Positions 37,231-46,960 of a stretch of 64,000 bases of DNA are shown here, piece by piece. The position numbers were made by a program, and so were the translations under genes. The stretch lies in assembly GCA_002162675.1 (NCBI GenBank), contig MAAE01000028.1, positions 94,464-158,463 on the forward strand, in the 5' to 3' direction. Source of the DNA: Colwellia sp. 39_35_sub15_T18 (lineage in GTDB: Bacteria > Pseudomonadota > Gammaproteobacteria > Enterobacterales > Alteromonadaceae). How positions within the stretch are numbered: position 1 is the stretch's first letter; each line of letters begins with the position of its first letter. The notes under the pieces were generated by a model. The model had not been told where the DNA came from. It worked only from the letters and a program-made list of their open reading frames with translations, and did not search any database.

Positions 37231-37644
37231 ATGGCAACAGCACCAAGAGATAGTTCAATTAACTTAAGTAGTACGCGCTTAGACAAGTGGCTATGGGCGG
37301 CTCGCTTCTACAAAACTCGCGCTATTGCCAAGCAAATGATTGATGGTGGTAAGGTGTTTTATAATGGTCAACGCACCAAATCGGGAAAAGCCGTCGCCAT
37401 TGGTGACATGATTAAAATGAGACAAGGCTTTGATGAAAAAGAAGTGGAGGTTATCGCATTAGCCGATAAACGCCGCGATGCTACTTTTGCACAAACCCTT
37501 TACCAAGAAAGTAGTAAAAGCATTGCCAGTAGAGAAAAGAATAGCCTTGCCCGAAAACAAGGTATTTTATTAAGCCCTGCTTCTGATACCAAACCTGATA
37601 AAAAACAACGCCGAAAATTACGAGAATTCAAAGAAAGGATGTAA
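37231..37644 (+). CDS. hslR: Ribosome-associated heat shock protein Hsp15
   Basis: HslR binds stalled 50S subunits carrying nascent chains after heat stress. The 137-residue protein has an S4 RNA-binding domain at about 13-70 (TRLDKWLWAARFYKTRAIAKQMIDGGKVFYNG) and the basic C-terminal tail QRRKLREFKERM. In E. coli it directly precedes hslO; here about 5.4 kb separates them. Confidence 0.94.
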   Translation: MATAPRDSSINLSSTRLDKWLWAARFYKTRAIAKQMIDGGKVFYNGQRTKSGKAVAIGDMIKMRQGFDEKEVEVIALADKRRDATFAQTLYQESSKSIASREKNSLARKQGILLSPASDTKPDKKQRRKLREFKERM

Positions 37645-37949
37645 AAATAAAACACTCATAATAATGTTTAAACCCTAATATTTATTTTACTAGTAGGGTA
37701 GCTCAGTAATGCCTCAATACAGTTATTTTTCAATCTAAAATAAAATTTTACCCTTTGGTGATATCTGTACTGCTCTTAATTTGTCTCACTAATTTCATCA
37801 TGCGTGCCTCCAACCCCAGAAATATTTTTTTCCGCAAAGGCATAAAATAAACAAGACCTTTTGGAATTCTATTCACAAATCAATAGATAATTCTCTTATT
37901 TCTACTATATTTAGCCAAACAAGGGATAAAAATTCTAAATAGGAAGAAA
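37645..37949. other. 305-bp gap upstream of the sensory cluster
   Basis: No coding sequence is supported. A weak sigma-70-like pair (TTGGAA at 37861, TAGATA at 37884, spacing 17) is the only candidate promoter for the cluster. GGAAG lies just before the first gene. I see no terminator for hslR with a clear U-run. Confidence 0.4.
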
Positions 37950-38672
37950 ATGTTAACACTCATTCCATTATGTTTATTACTCGTCATTATTAATTTTCAA
38001 GCCGAAGCCGCCATTAAAAATACTGCTGGTGGTTTTATTGATGTTAATGTCTATCCCTATTTGTCTGATGTCGATAATGATAATACTGTCACCGTCAATA
38101 TAGGTGCCAAGCTCAATAATCGATTTTCATATTTTTCTTTAACGAATTTTGGCAATGAAAAAGGAGAAAGTGCCTTAGCCGATCTCAACACCTTCTACAC
38201 TGAACAAAATGTCCGTTGGCAAATTAATGAAAAACTACCGCTTGATCTTACTTTGCAAATGAATTTCCGTTCAGGTGATGATAACGACAGGCACCGCTTA
38301 GGATTTCGGTGGCGTATAAATGATACTAATTTGTTTAAAGCAGCGTTTAAAGCAATTAACCTAAGCTGGTCAATTAATTTTCATTTAAAGCAGTTTGATA
38401 GTGTGCCTGAGGATGTATGGCAAATGGAACATGCATTTAGAATGACGTTTCCCTCCCTTGATAATAACATTTATTTAGCCGGTTTTATTGACCATACTTT
38501 CAATGAAAACTTGCCAAGTAACATATCGAAAAACCCCATGGTTGGCGAAATACAACTTGGCTATAGGGTAATAGAAAACCTGTTTGTTATAGCTGAATAT
38601 CGCGTTAACGAATATCGTTACTCCGATGTACATAATACCGCGTTAGGCATTGAATATATAATCAAATGGTAG
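37950..38672 (+). CDS. Outer-membrane beta-barrel-like protein of unknown function
   Basis: The protein has 240 residues with a signal peptide (about 1-20, ending AEAA). The remainder shows alternating hydrophobic strands joined by short turns, and it ends in an aromatic residue (YIIKW), as outer-membrane barrels do. No named family was recognised; Tsx-like nucleoside channels are a possible comparison. It starts a three-gene unit with a periplasmic binding protein and a hybrid kinase, nine bases upstream of the former, so it may admit or present the ligand. Confidence 0.65.
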   Translation: MLTLIPLCLLLVIINFQAEAAIKNTAGGFIDVNVYPYLSDVDNDNTVTVNIGAKLNNRFSYFSLTNFGNEKGESALADLNTFYTEQNVRWQINEKLPLDLTLQMNFRSGDDNDRHRLGFRWRINDTNLFKAAFKAINLSWSINFHLKQFDSVPEDVWQMEHAFRMTFPSLDNNIYLAGFIDHTFNENLPSNISKNPMVGEIQLGYRVIENLFVIAEYRVNEYRYSDVHNTALGIEYIIKW

Positions 38673-38681
38673 GTTTTTATA

Positions 38682-39644
38682 ATGACAAATAATAATGGTA
38701 AAACGTTGGTTTTACTTTCTTTTTTGATGCTTTTTTTTCAGCAAGCGTCAGCAAAAGAATATAAAATAGGCTTAGCAGTTTGGTCTGGTTACCCGCAATG
38801 TGTGCAAGGGTTTAAAGACAGCCTCGCCAGCAAAGGGCTCATTGCAGGAAAGCAAGTTACCTTTATTCAAGGTGAAGTGGGGGCAGACAAAACACTGCAA
38901 AGAGCTGTAGCGCACAGCTTTAAAGAACAAAATGTTGATTTGGTTTTTACCCTCACCACGCCAGGAACAACCATAATAAAAGAAGTTATGCCTGCTACAA
39001 CACCCTTAGTTTTTTCAATTGTCACCTATCCGGCCGACTCGGGCCTAATAGAGTCTTTTGAATATTCAGGTAATAACTTGGTGGGCACCAGTAATTACGT
39101 ATCTTTATTTCATTCCATTGACTTACTGCTAGGAGTGCTCCCTGCCACTAAAAGCGTGGCAATTTTTCATCGAAAAGGAGAACCTAACTCAAAAATACAA
39201 GCGGCTAATTTATATAGAATTTTGAAAAAAAAACGTATTAAAGTAATTGATGTTGAAGCAACAGATATTAAGGAAATAAAAGCTAAAGCTTTAGCACTTG
39301 TTAATGAGGTAGATGCTTTTATTACCACTACCGATACCTTAATGCAAAGTGGTGGCGAAAGCGCTTTAATAGCGCTTTCTTTAGCTCATAAAGTCCCTAT
39401 TTTAAGTGCCAATAAAAAAGGCATCGAGCAAGGTGCAACATTCGGTGTGGTGGCTGATTTTTATCAGTTAGGCAGTATGGCGGGAGAAATGGCTGCACGT
39501 ATTATTTTAGATAAAGTTTCACCCGAAAGTATTCAGTCTACATTACAAGAACCACCTACATTCTTATTTAACAAAAAAAGCATGCAACTCTTAGATATCA
39601 AGCTGCCTAAGCAATTTAGCTTAAAAGTTCAATGGACAAAATAA
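38682..39644 (+). CDS. Periplasmic substrate-binding protein (ABC_sub_bind, PF04392-like)
   Basis: The protein has 320 residues with a signal peptide (about 1-24, FFQQASA) and a two-lobed periplasmic binding fold. Blocks VDLVFTLTTPGTTIIKEVMPATTPLVFSIVTYP and GTSNYVSLFHSIDLLLGVLPATKSVAIFH fit the ABC_sub_bind family. No permease or ATPase is present, so it probably acts as a ligand-presenting partner for the kinase encoded 13 bases downstream, in the manner of LuxP with LuxQ. The ligand is unknown. Confidence 0.85.
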   Translation: MTNNNGKTLVLLSFLMLFFQQASAKEYKIGLAVWSGYPQCVQGFKDSLASKGLIAGKQVTFIQGEVGADKTLQRAVAHSFKEQNVDLVFTLTTPGTTIIKEVMPATTPLVFSIVTYPADSGLIESFEYSGNNLVGTSNYVSLFHSIDLLLGVLPATKSVAIFHRKGEPNSKIQAANLYRILKKKRIKVIDVEATDIKEIKAKALALVNEVDAFITTTDTLMQSGGESALIALSLAHKVPILSANKKGIEQGATFGVVADFYQLGSMAGEMAARIILDKVSPESIQSTLQEPPTFLFNKKSMQLLDIKLPKQFSLKVQWTK

Positions 39645-39657
39645 GCACCTTATTTAA

Positions 39658-42600
39658 ATGAAACTAATCCCCAAAGTTATCACAATATGTATATTAGTTG
39701 CCCTAATTGTTGTTGGTAGCCTAGGGTATTTTGTTTTTTCTTCCCTAAAAAAAGAGCGTCTACAAACAATAGCGAAAGGCATGAATAGTGATGTTTCTTT
39801 TATGGTGTCTAACTTGGAAGACGGCCACAAAAAAATTACTGATATTACGCAGATAGTTGCCCGCAATAGACAGGTAAAAAAAGCGCTCAGTTTGTTTGAA
39901 AATCGTGGCGTTAGCCAAGAGTTAAACGATTTGATCGAAATTTACCCTTTTATTAATTATATTCTTGTCGTTGAACTCGACGGCACTATTTTTTCTAGCA
40001 GTACACGTGATGGCAATAAAAGAAAAATTAACGGTGAAGAGCTGTTACTCAAAAACATTAAGCACCACCCCTTTTATATGCAACCTGAGAAAAGTCTCGT
40101 TGCCATAAGCTCAATAGGCCAAGATGAATATTTATCCCTCATTGGCATCGAGAGTGGGAGCGAGAATGGAGTCGAGAAGATAATTGCCCAGTGGTACTCC
40201 GTTAACATTATTAAACGCGGTCAGGCTATTGGTGAATTAATCATTAGTGTTGACTGGGAAAGCATAGTAATAAATCAATTAGATCAAGATATTAAAGAAT
40301 TAGCTGTCGCTAAAACCTCATTGATTGGTGCCATCATTAAAAATGAAGAAAATAAAATAGTTGTGGCACGATATCGTCAAAACGCCCCCCTTACTAATGA
40401 GTATCATGAGGGTTCTCTATATAAAAAAACGCCCCATGAACTTTCGTCTCAAAAAATATTAACGGTAGGTAAAACAGAACTTACCTCACTATTGCTGTTT
40501 AACCGTCATATAGAAATGAAAGTTATTGAAACTCTAGGTCTGAACATTTTAATGGTGGGTATTGCGAGTGTATTAGTGATGAGTTTTCTACTGTATTTCT
40601 TATTAGGTAAAATCTTGTTATCTCGCATAGAACAACTACATCGCTTTACCAAAGGTATTAGTCAAGGAGAATTGGACTATCAGATAAAAGATCTTGGTAG
40701 TGATGAGATAGGGGACTTAGGGAGGAACTTTAATATGATGGTACATACCTTAAGTCACAGTATGACCTCTATTGAAAAGTTAAATGATGAATCTGAATTA
40801 AGAAAACTAGCACTGCACTCTCTAAAAGAGAGCAGCAACCAATTAGAGCTAGTGATGGATAGTACGGCCGCTGGTATATGGGATTGGCAAGTACAATCTG
40901 GTGAGATGGTGCTTAATGAGCGCTGGGCTGAAATTATTGGCTATACCCTCGAAGAATTATCCCCTATCAATATGGATACTTGGATGCAGTATGTCCACCC
41001 TAGTGACTTCAAACATTCGGAAGAATTATTACAGCAACATTGGCATGGAGAAACAGCTAGATATAATTATGAAGCAAGAATGAAGCATAAAAAAGGTCAT
41101 TGGGTGTGGATATTTGACTCTGGAAAAGTGGTGGAATGGCATGAAGACGGTAAGCCTAAACGCATGATCGGCACTCATCTAGACATAACTGATCGAAAAA
41201 ACAATGAAAAAATGCTCATCGAAGCAACAGAGAAAGCAGAACAAGCCGCTATTGCAAAAAGTGAATTTTTAGCCAGCATGAGTCATGAAATTCGTACGCC
41301 AATGAATGGTGTACTCGGCATGTTGGGACTAGTAGTAGATACTGATTTAAATGATGAACAACAGCATAGAATCAATATTGCCATGAGCAGTGCAAAATCA
41401 TTATTGAATTTAATTAATGACATTTTGGATTTCTCTAAAGCAGATGCCGGTAAAATTGAATTAGAAAATATCAATTTCAACCTTCGCAGCATGTTAGGTG
41501 AACTTTCTGAATCTATGGGGCTACAGACTCAAGTTAAAAATATTGAGCTGATCCTTGATGTCACCAAAATTGAAGAGTCTATGGTAAAAGGTGACCCGAG
41601 TAGACTACGACAAATAATCACTAATATTATTAGTAACGCCACTAAATTCACCTCCAAAGGTGAAATCGTTATTCAAGCTGAATTGCTGCCTCGCAAAGAT
41701 TCATCATGGCGGCTAAATTGCAAAATTACCGATACCGGCTTAGGTATTCCAGAGGATAAAATATCCTCATTATTTGACTCTTTTAGCCAAGTAGACTCAT
41801 CAACAACACGTAAATTTGGTGGTACAGGTTTAGGACTCGCCATAGTCAAAAAACTTTGTAATTTAATGGATGGCGACATTAGCGTAACGAGTAAATTAGG
41901 ACAAGGAAGCTGTTTTCACTTTTATATAACGTTACAAAAAAGCAATAAGTCACAAAAAGTAATGCCTGAAATTGATATGAATAATTTAAAATTACTCATT
42001 GTCGATGACAATGTCACCAATAGAGAAGTGATACGAGGGCAGCTTGAGCACTGGGGAGCCACTGTTTTTGCAGCCGATAGTGGCCAACAGGCATTGTCAC
42101 TTTGTCAGCAAGAATGTCACGATAATGGCAAGCCACCTTTTGATATTGCATTTCTTGATATGCAAATACCTTATATGGATGGTGCTGAATTAGGTCAAAA
42201 AATTAAGGGCGATGAACGTTTTGCACAAATAAAGTTAATCATGATGACGTCAATGGGACATTTAGGAGACGCCCGTTACTTTGCTGATTTAGGGTTTAGT
42301 GGTTATTTTCCCAAACCAGCAACGACTGCTGATCTGTTCGGTGCTTTATCGGTAGTCGCAAAAGGAGGTGAGATACTCGAAGAGGCTGAACCTCTAGTAA
42401 CCAGTCATTACTTAAAAACATTAACTCCTGCAAATAACCAAGAATTCAGTGAAGCAGATATTGAGGTCATTAAAGATACACGAATATTGTTAGTGGAAGA
42501 CAATCGCATTAATCAGATGGTCGCGAAAGGCATTCTAAATAAATTAGGATTACACTTTATTGATATTGCTAATAATGGTGTTGAGTGCTTAACAAAATTG

Positions 42601-42891
42601 AAACAAGCAAAGCTTGATCCTTGTTATGATGTGGTACTGATGGATTGTCAAATGCCTGAAATGGATGGTTATGAAGCTAGTCAACAAATTCGAATAGGCG
42701 GCGGTGGAGCATTAAATAAAACTATTCCTATTATTGCAATGACAGCAAACGCCATGGCAGATGATAAGAACAAGTGCCTTGCTGCTGGCATGGACGATTA
42801 TTTATCTAAGCCCATTGAAGCAAATTTGTTAATAGTGAAGTTACTGCATTGGTTAACGGAAAATACAAAACATGAAAACAAGGATAGTTAA
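39658..42891 (+). CDS. Hybrid sensor histidine kinase (HAMP-PAS-HisKA-HATPase-REC-REC)
   Basis: The protein has 1077 residues. Membrane helix 1 is at about 6-27, a 265-residue periplasmic sensor follows, and helix 2 is at about 295-317. HAMP is at 318-370, a PAS domain at about 397-517, the phosphoacceptor His is 543 (SHEIRTPMNGVLG), and the ATPase domain has DTGLGIPED and GGTGLGLAIV. Two receiver domains follow, with phosphoacceptors Asp834 and Asp996. No Hpt domain or output regulator is in the window, so phosphate must pass to a partner elsewhere. Its position directly behind the binding-protein gene suggests ligand sensing through it. Confidence 0.93.
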   Translation: MKLIPKVITICILVALIVVGSLGYFVFSSLKKERLQTIAKGMNSDVSFMVSNLEDGHKKITDITQIVARNRQVKKALSLFENRGVSQELNDLIEIYPFINYILVVELDGTIFSSSTRDGNKRKINGEELLLKNIKHHPFYMQPEKSLVAISSIGQDEYLSLIGIESGSENGVEKIIAQWYSVNIIKRGQAIGELIISVDWESIVINQLDQDIKELAVAKTSLIGAIIKNEENKIVVARYRQNAPLTNEYHEGSLYKKTPHELSSQKILTVGKTELTSLLLFNRHIEMKVIETLGLNILMVGIASVLVMSFLLYFLLGKILLSRIEQLHRFTKGISQGELDYQIKDLGSDEIGDLGRNFNMMVHTLSHSMTSIEKLNDESELRKLALHSLKESSNQLELVMDSTAAGIWDWQVQSGEMVLNERWAEIIGYTLEELSPINMDTWMQYVHPSDFKHSEELLQQHWHGETARYNYEARMKHKKGHWVWIFDSGKVVEWHEDGKPKRMIGTHLDITDRKNNEKMLIEATEKAEQAAIAKSEFLASMSHEIRTPMNGVLGMLGLVVDTDLNDEQQHRINIAMSSAKSLLNLINDILDFSKADAGKIELENINFNLRSMLGELSESMGLQTQVKNIELILDVTKIEESMVKGDPSRLRQIITNIISNATKFTSKGEIVIQAELLPRKDSSWRLNCKITDTGLGIPEDKISSLFDSFSQVDSSTTRKFGGTGLGLAIVKKLCNLMDGDISVTSKLGQGSCFHFYITLQKSNKSQKVMPEIDMNNLKLLIVDDNVTNREVIRGQLEHWGATVFAADSGQQALSLCQQECHDNGKPPFDIAFLDMQIPYMDGAELGQKIKGDERFAQIKLIMMTSMGHLGDARYFADLGFSGYFPKPATTADLFGALSVVAKGGEILEEAEPLVTSHYLKTLTPANNQEFSEADIEVIKDTRILLVEDNRINQMVAKGILNKLGLHFIDIANNGVECLTKLKQAKLDPCYDVVLMDCQMPEMDGYEASQQIRIGGGGALNKTIPIIAMTANAMADDKNKCLAAGMDDYLSKPIEANLLIVKLLHWLTENTKHENKDS

Positions 42892-42979
42892 TAACTATTG
42901 TCGCCAACTTATACTGTCGCTATCGTTGCCCTGTTTTAAGGAAACAACCATTAATAAAAAAACCTGCCTAACATGATTC

Positions 42980-43022
42980 GCTCAGACGTCCTGAAACTCG
43001 CATCTTGAAGTGGCTTGGGTAT
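42980..43022. repeat. REP-like element, partial copy upstream of hslO
   Basis: GAAACTCGCATCTTGAAGTG and GCTTGGGTATA match the left arm of the palindrome at 14416 in reverse. The second arm is replaced by TCAGACGTCCT. It lies about 43 bases before the hslO start. Confidence 0.65.
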
Positions 43023-43064
43023 ATAATGGCACCCTCAGCAATTTAAGGAAAGGATTTAGCTCGA

Positions 43065-43961
43065 ATGTCTCAAGCTAGCATTTCTCACACCGACACTTTA
43101 AACCGTTACTTATTTGATAACATGCATGTGCGTGGCGAATTGGTGCAGTTAAGCAACAGTTACCAACACATTATTAAGAACCACAATTACCCTGTTAGTG
43201 TTCGTTTACTGCTAGGTGAATTAATGGCGGCAACCTGCTTACTTACGGCAACCTTAAAATTTGAAGGTGATATAACCGTACAATTACAAGGTGATGGTCC
43301 TGTCGGTTATATGTCAGTTAACGGCGACAACAATCAGCAAATGCGTGGCATTGCCAAGGTTGTTGAAACAGAAAAAGCCAATGCAGCACGTTCATTACAA
43401 GAACTTCTTGGTAAAGGCAATATGATCATCACCATCAAGCCTAACCAAGGTGAAGCTTATCAGGGAATTGTTGCTTTAGACCAACCAACATTAGCGCAAT
43501 GTTTTGCTCATTATTTTGAAGTTTCAGCACAAATTCCGACTGAAATTTGGCTTTTTAGCGATGATGATAAACAGCAAGTCGCCGGCAGCTTAATACAATT
43601 ATTGCCTGACGGTGATGGTAGCAATGAAAACTTAGCAAAACAGCAAAGTGATTTTGAGCATGTCGCGCAACTAACCAACACCATTAAAGCCGATGAAATT
43701 TTTTCACTTGAAGCACAAGCGTTGTTATATCGCTTATACCATCAAGAAAAAGTCAGTTTATTCGACCCTCAATCAGTCAGTTATCAATGTGGTTGCTCTA
43801 GTAATAAATGTTTAGCAGCCATTGCTCAAGTTGAACCCGATGAAATTATTGATATTCTCGCCAAGCATGGAAAAATCTCCATGACCTGTGAATATTGCTT
43901 AACCATTTATGACTTTTATGCAAACGATTTAAAAAGTTTCACTTCGAAACAAAATCATTAG
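43065..43961 (+). CDS. hslO: Redox-activated chaperone Hsp33
   Basis: Hsp33 holds unfolding proteins during oxidative stress. The 298-residue protein has the zinc/redox switch cysteines CGC (242, 244) and CEYC (275, 278) at the C-terminus, plus GEMxA-like GELMAATCLLTATLKFEGDITVQLQGDGPV near residues 50-80. Zinc release on oxidation activates it. The ribosome site AAGGAAAGG precedes the ATG. Linkage with pckA is conserved in gammaproteobacteria. Confidence 0.96.
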   Translation: MSQASISHTDTLNRYLFDNMHVRGELVQLSNSYQHIIKNHNYPVSVRLLLGELMAATCLLTATLKFEGDITVQLQGDGPVGYMSVNGDNNQQMRGIAKVVETEKANAARSLQELLGKGNMIITIKPNQGEAYQGIVALDQPTLAQCFAHYFEVSAQIPTEIWLFSDDDKQQVAGSLIQLLPDGDGSNENLAKQQSDFEHVAQLTNTIKADEIFSLEAQALLYRLYHQEKVSLFDPQSVSYQCGCSSNKCLAAIAQVEPDEIIDILAKHGKISMTCEYCLTIYDFYANDLKSFTSKQNH

Positions 43962-44454
43962 TTATTAACTTTCACTTAGTTCACCAAGCCGCTATTTAAC
44001 ACTCTTTTGGATATTTATTACTTAAAAGAGTGTCAAACTGCTACGCTCATGCAGCCCTTACCGTTATTATTGTTGTAAAATTACAGCCAAGAAATTTTTG
44101 TCTATTTTCAATATTTATGTTGGTTATACTGAAAACTTTCAACTTAACCTATATTTTACTTTCGTTTTGCGCGTTATTCCCCTAAAATGGCGCCATTAAA
44201 ACTTTAAACCTTGTTCTTATTTATTTAAGCTCAAATTTAAAAGTAATACCATTTGGATTAATTAAGAGTACAGAATTCAATGAGAATAAATTTTTAAGAA
44301 CAAGGCGCTTGATTGAGCAATAGCTGGCTATTGAGATTGAAAGCAACGACGTTATTGAATATTTAGACCCTTTGAAAATGATCACTTAGTTAGTGCAATT
44401 GGTATAAACCTAACCATTACTTAAAACTCGTCATACTTTAGGAGTGAATTTACT
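43962..44454. other. 493-bp gap between hslO and pckA
   Basis: No gene is supported. It holds a hairpin at 43999-44033 (ACACTCTTTT paired with AAAAGAGTGT, 15-base loop, no clear U-run), about 200 AT-rich bases that may include the pckA promoter, and a 165-bp inverted-repeat element at 44244-44408. Confidence 0.6.
44244..44408. repeat. MITE-like element upstream of pckA
   Basis: The left end is TAATACCATTTGGATTAATT, and the right end read in reverse is TTTATACCAATTGCACTAAC, which is similar enough to be a terminal inverted repeat. The interior contains GATTGAGCAATAGCTGGCTA, a segment I associate with small repeats common in Colwellia and Shewanella. It ends 46 bases before the pckA start and therefore lies in its leader or promoter. 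Confidence 0.65.
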
Positions 44455-46065
44455 ATGACCGCCCCAGAAAACTCAATTGATTTGTCACAATATGGCATTA
44501 ACGATGTATCAGAAATTGTTTACAATCCATCTTATGAGTTACTTTTTAGTGAAGAGACTAAAGCAGGCCTTGAAGGCTTTGATAAAGGTGTAGTCACGGA
44601 GCTTGGCGCAGTCAATGTAGATACTGGCATATTTACTGGCCGTTCACCTAAAGATAAATACATTGTTCGTGATGACGTAACTCGCGACACTGTTTGGTGG
44701 TCTGATCAAGGTAAAAACGACAATAAAGCCATGAGCCAAGAAACATGGTCTGAGCTGAAAGGTTTAGTGACTACTCAGCTTTCAGGTAAGCGTTTGTTTG
44801 TTGTTGATACTTATTGTGGTGCTAACGATGATACGCGTTTAAAAGTACGCTTTATTACTGAAGTTGCATGGCAAGCACATTTTGTGAAAAACATGTTCAT
44901 TCGCCCAAGCGATGAAGAGCTTAAAACTTACCAACCAGATTTCGTGGTAATGAACGGCGCTAAAACCACCAATCCTAACTGGCAAGCACAAGGCTTAAAT
45001 TCAGAAAACTTTGTAGCCTTTAACTTAACTGAAAAAATTCAGTTAATTGGCGGTACATGGTACGGTGGCGAAATGAAAAAAGGTATGTTCTCAATGATGA
45101 ACTACCTATTACCATTGAAAGGCATAGCTTCTATGCACTGTAGTGCCAACGTAGGTAAAGACGGTGATGTTGCCGTATTCTTCGGCCTATCTGGCACAGG
45201 TAAAACCACCCTTTCTACCGATCCTAAACGTCAACTAATTGGTGATGACGAACACGGTTGGGATGATAACGGCGTATTCAACTTTGAAGGTGGCTGTTAC
45301 GCTAAAACCATCAAGCTAAGCAAAGAAAATGAACCCGATATTTACAATGCTATTCGTCGCGATGCGCTACTAGAAAACGTCACCGTTGCTGATGACGGCA
45401 CTATCGATTTTGATGATAATTCACGCACTGAAAATACCCGCGTTTCTTACCCTATTCATCACATTGATAACATTGTTAAACCCGTTTCTCGTGCTGGTCA
45501 TGCGAAAAAAGTTATTTTCTTAACTGCCGATGCTTTTGGTGTATTACCACCTGTGGCTAAATTAACACCTGAACAAACAGAGTATTACTTCTTATCAGGC
45601 TTTACCGCTAAATTAGCCGGTACTGAACGTGGTATTACTGAGCCGACACCTACTTTTTCAAGTTGTTTTGGTGCCGCGTTCTTAAGTTTGCACCCAACAC
45701 AATATGCCGAAGTGTTACGTAAACGTATGACTGATGCCGGCGCAGAAGCTTATCTAGTCAACACAGGTTGGAATGGCACAGGCAACCGTATTTCAATTAA
45801 AGCAACTCGCGCTATTATTGATGCTATTTTAGATGGTTCAATTGATGATGCAGAAACAACGGTTATACCTATGTTTAATCTTGAAGTTCCTAGCAAGCTA
45901 GCAGGTGTTGAAGGTGATATATTAGACCCTAGACATACGTACCAAGATAGCAATGAATGGCACAATAAAGCGACTGACTTAGCAAAGCGTTTTATTAATA
46001 ACTTTGACAAGTTCACTGATACTGATAATGGTAAAGCGTTAGTTGCAGCTGGACCACAGCTGTAA
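44455..46065 (+). CDS. pckA: Phosphoenolpyruvate carboxykinase (ATP)
   Basis: PckA converts oxaloacetate and ATP to phosphoenolpyruvate, CO2 and ADP, the first committed step of gluconeogenesis. The 536-residue protein has the kinase-1a P-loop GLSGTGKT (244-251), kinase-2 LIGDDEHGW, and the substrate-binding block [13 protein letters not shown] near residue 63. Signs of both nucleotide and oxaloacetate sites are intact. A clear terminator follows at 46093. Confidence 0.97.
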   Translation: MTAPENSIDLSQYGINDVSEIVYNPSYELLFSEETKAGLEGFDKGVVTELGAVNVDTGIFTGRSPKDKYIVRDDVTRDTVWWSDQGKNDNKAMSQETWSELKGLVTTQLSGKRLFVVDTYCGANDDTRLKVRFITEVAWQAHFVKNMFIRPSDEELKTYQPDFVVMNGAKTTNPNWQAQGLNSENFVAFNLTEKIQLIGGTWYGGEMKKGMFSMMNYLLPLKGIASMHCSANVGKDGDVAVFFGLSGTGKTTLSTDPKRQLIGDDEHGWDDNGVFNFEGGCYAKTIKLSKENEPDIYNAIRRDALLENVTVADDGTIDFDDNSRTENTRVSYPIHHIDNIVKPVSRAGHAKKVIFLTADAFGVLPPVAKLTPEQTEYYFLSGFTAKLAGTERGITEPTPTFSSCFGAAFLSLHPTQYAEVLRKRMTDAGAEAYLVNTGWNGTGNRISIKATRAIIDAILDGSIDDAETTVIPMFNLEVPSKLAGVEGDILDPRHTYQDSNEWHNKATDLAKRFINNFDKFTDTDNGKALVAAGPQL

Positions 46066-46092
46066 AATATACCTTTGCCCTTAATCTACGAT

Positions 46093-46127
46093 AAAACCAT
46101 CACCAAATAAATTGCTGATGGTTTTTT
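46093..46127 (+). terminator. Rho-independent terminator after pckA
   Basis: AAAACCATCA pairs with TGATGGTTTT (10 bp) around a 13-base loop and is followed by six T. It begins 28 bases after the pckA stop. Confidence 0.9.
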
Positions 46128-46285
46128 ATTGTTCATAAACTGTCGGGTAATTTTACAATATTTGTTTAACCCTTCATAAAAATAAAAATACGTTAAAAAA
46201 CAGTAAATTAACGCCTCGGCCTGCTTATTGCTACTATATAATAGACACATAAATAATATTTAATCTCATTACTTAAGGATATCTT

Positions 46286-46900
46286 ATGAAAAAAATTATC
46301 ACTTTACTTGCCTGCTTATGGATCAGTTCAGCGCAAGCAACTTTACTATCGGAAGACGAAACATTTTCACCCGTTTTGATTGTTGATGGTAGCAGCAGCT
46401 CAACAAGTTTAACTTTTACAGACAGCGGTATCATTTCGGACGTCAATGTTTTTATCGACTTCACTAAATGTGATGATCCGCTATTAAGTGACGGTACTTG
46501 TTCTGGTGCAGGGTCTTCCTTTAATAGAGAAATAGTCTTCTTTCTTACTAGTGCTATGGGCACTCGTGTCGACCTAGTACTAGAAGATACTTATTCAGAT
46601 CACGTAGGTGCGCGCATCGAGGTATTGTTTGATGATGACGCTGCAACCACTATCGGTGGCGGCAGTTTGCTGTCTGGAACTTTCGCTCCAATAGGTTCAT
46701 TAGCTGACTTTAACAGTGAGCAGGTATTAGGCGATTGGACGTTAGGTTTTGAAGATACTGTCGGTGCGGATCCATTAAGTGTGAATGCATGGCGTTTAGA
46801 TATCACCACTAATGCTATACCAGAGCCAACGTCAATGGCTTTATTAGGCTTAGCTTTAATTGGTGTATTTTTCTCACGCAAAAGATCCAATAAGCAATAA
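46286..46900 (+). CDS. PEP-CTERM protein with a P-domain-like fold
   Basis: The protein has 204 residues with a signal peptide (about 1-18, SSAQA). A beta-sandwich body has features of proprotein-convertase P domains (GDWTLGFEDTVGADPLSVNAWRLDI at about 150-174). The C-terminus is a PEP-CTERM sorting tag: IPEPTSMALLGLALIGVFFS, then RKRSNKQ. Such proteins are processed by exosortase and displayed outside the cell. No exosortase gene is in the window. It interrupts the usual pckA-envZ neighbourhood. The stop codon falls inside a CAATAAG heptamer repeat. Confidence 0.85.
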   Translation: MKKIITLLACLWISSAQATLLSEDETFSPVLIVDGSSSSTSLTFTDSGIISDVNVFIDFTKCDDPLLSDGTCSGAGSSFNREIVFFLTSAMGTRVDLVLEDTYSDHVGARIEVLFDDDAATTIGGGSLLSGTFAPIGSLADFNSEQVLGDWTLGFEDTVGADPLSVNAWRLDITTNAIPEPTSMALLGLALIGVFFSRKRSNKQ

Positions 46901-46915
46901 GCAATAAGCAATAAG
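46888..46915. repeat. CAATAAG heptamer repeat, four units
   Basis: Four exact copies of CAATAAG span the stop codon of the PEP-CTERM gene. Because the stop lies in the second unit, loss or gain of a unit would leave the protein end unchanged. Confidence 0.9.
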
Positions 46916-46931
46916 ATAAAAATAACCACTA

Positions 46932-46958
46932 AGCCTTGGCTCTGCTAAGGTTTTTTTT
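46932..46958 (+). terminator. Terminator after the PEP-CTERM gene
   Basis: CCTTGGC pairs with GCTAAGG (one G-U pair) around TCT and is followed by eight T. It ends just before the envZ stop on the other strand. Confidence 0.82.
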
Positions 46959-46960
46959 GT

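Noticed and set aside
43999..44033. Hairpin after hslO as a terminator
   Set aside because: The stem is good but there is no T-run after it, so I kept it only as a note in the gap description.
46888..46915. CAATAAG repeat as a phase-variation switch
   Set aside because: The stop codon lies in the second unit, so changing the number of units does not alter the protein end.
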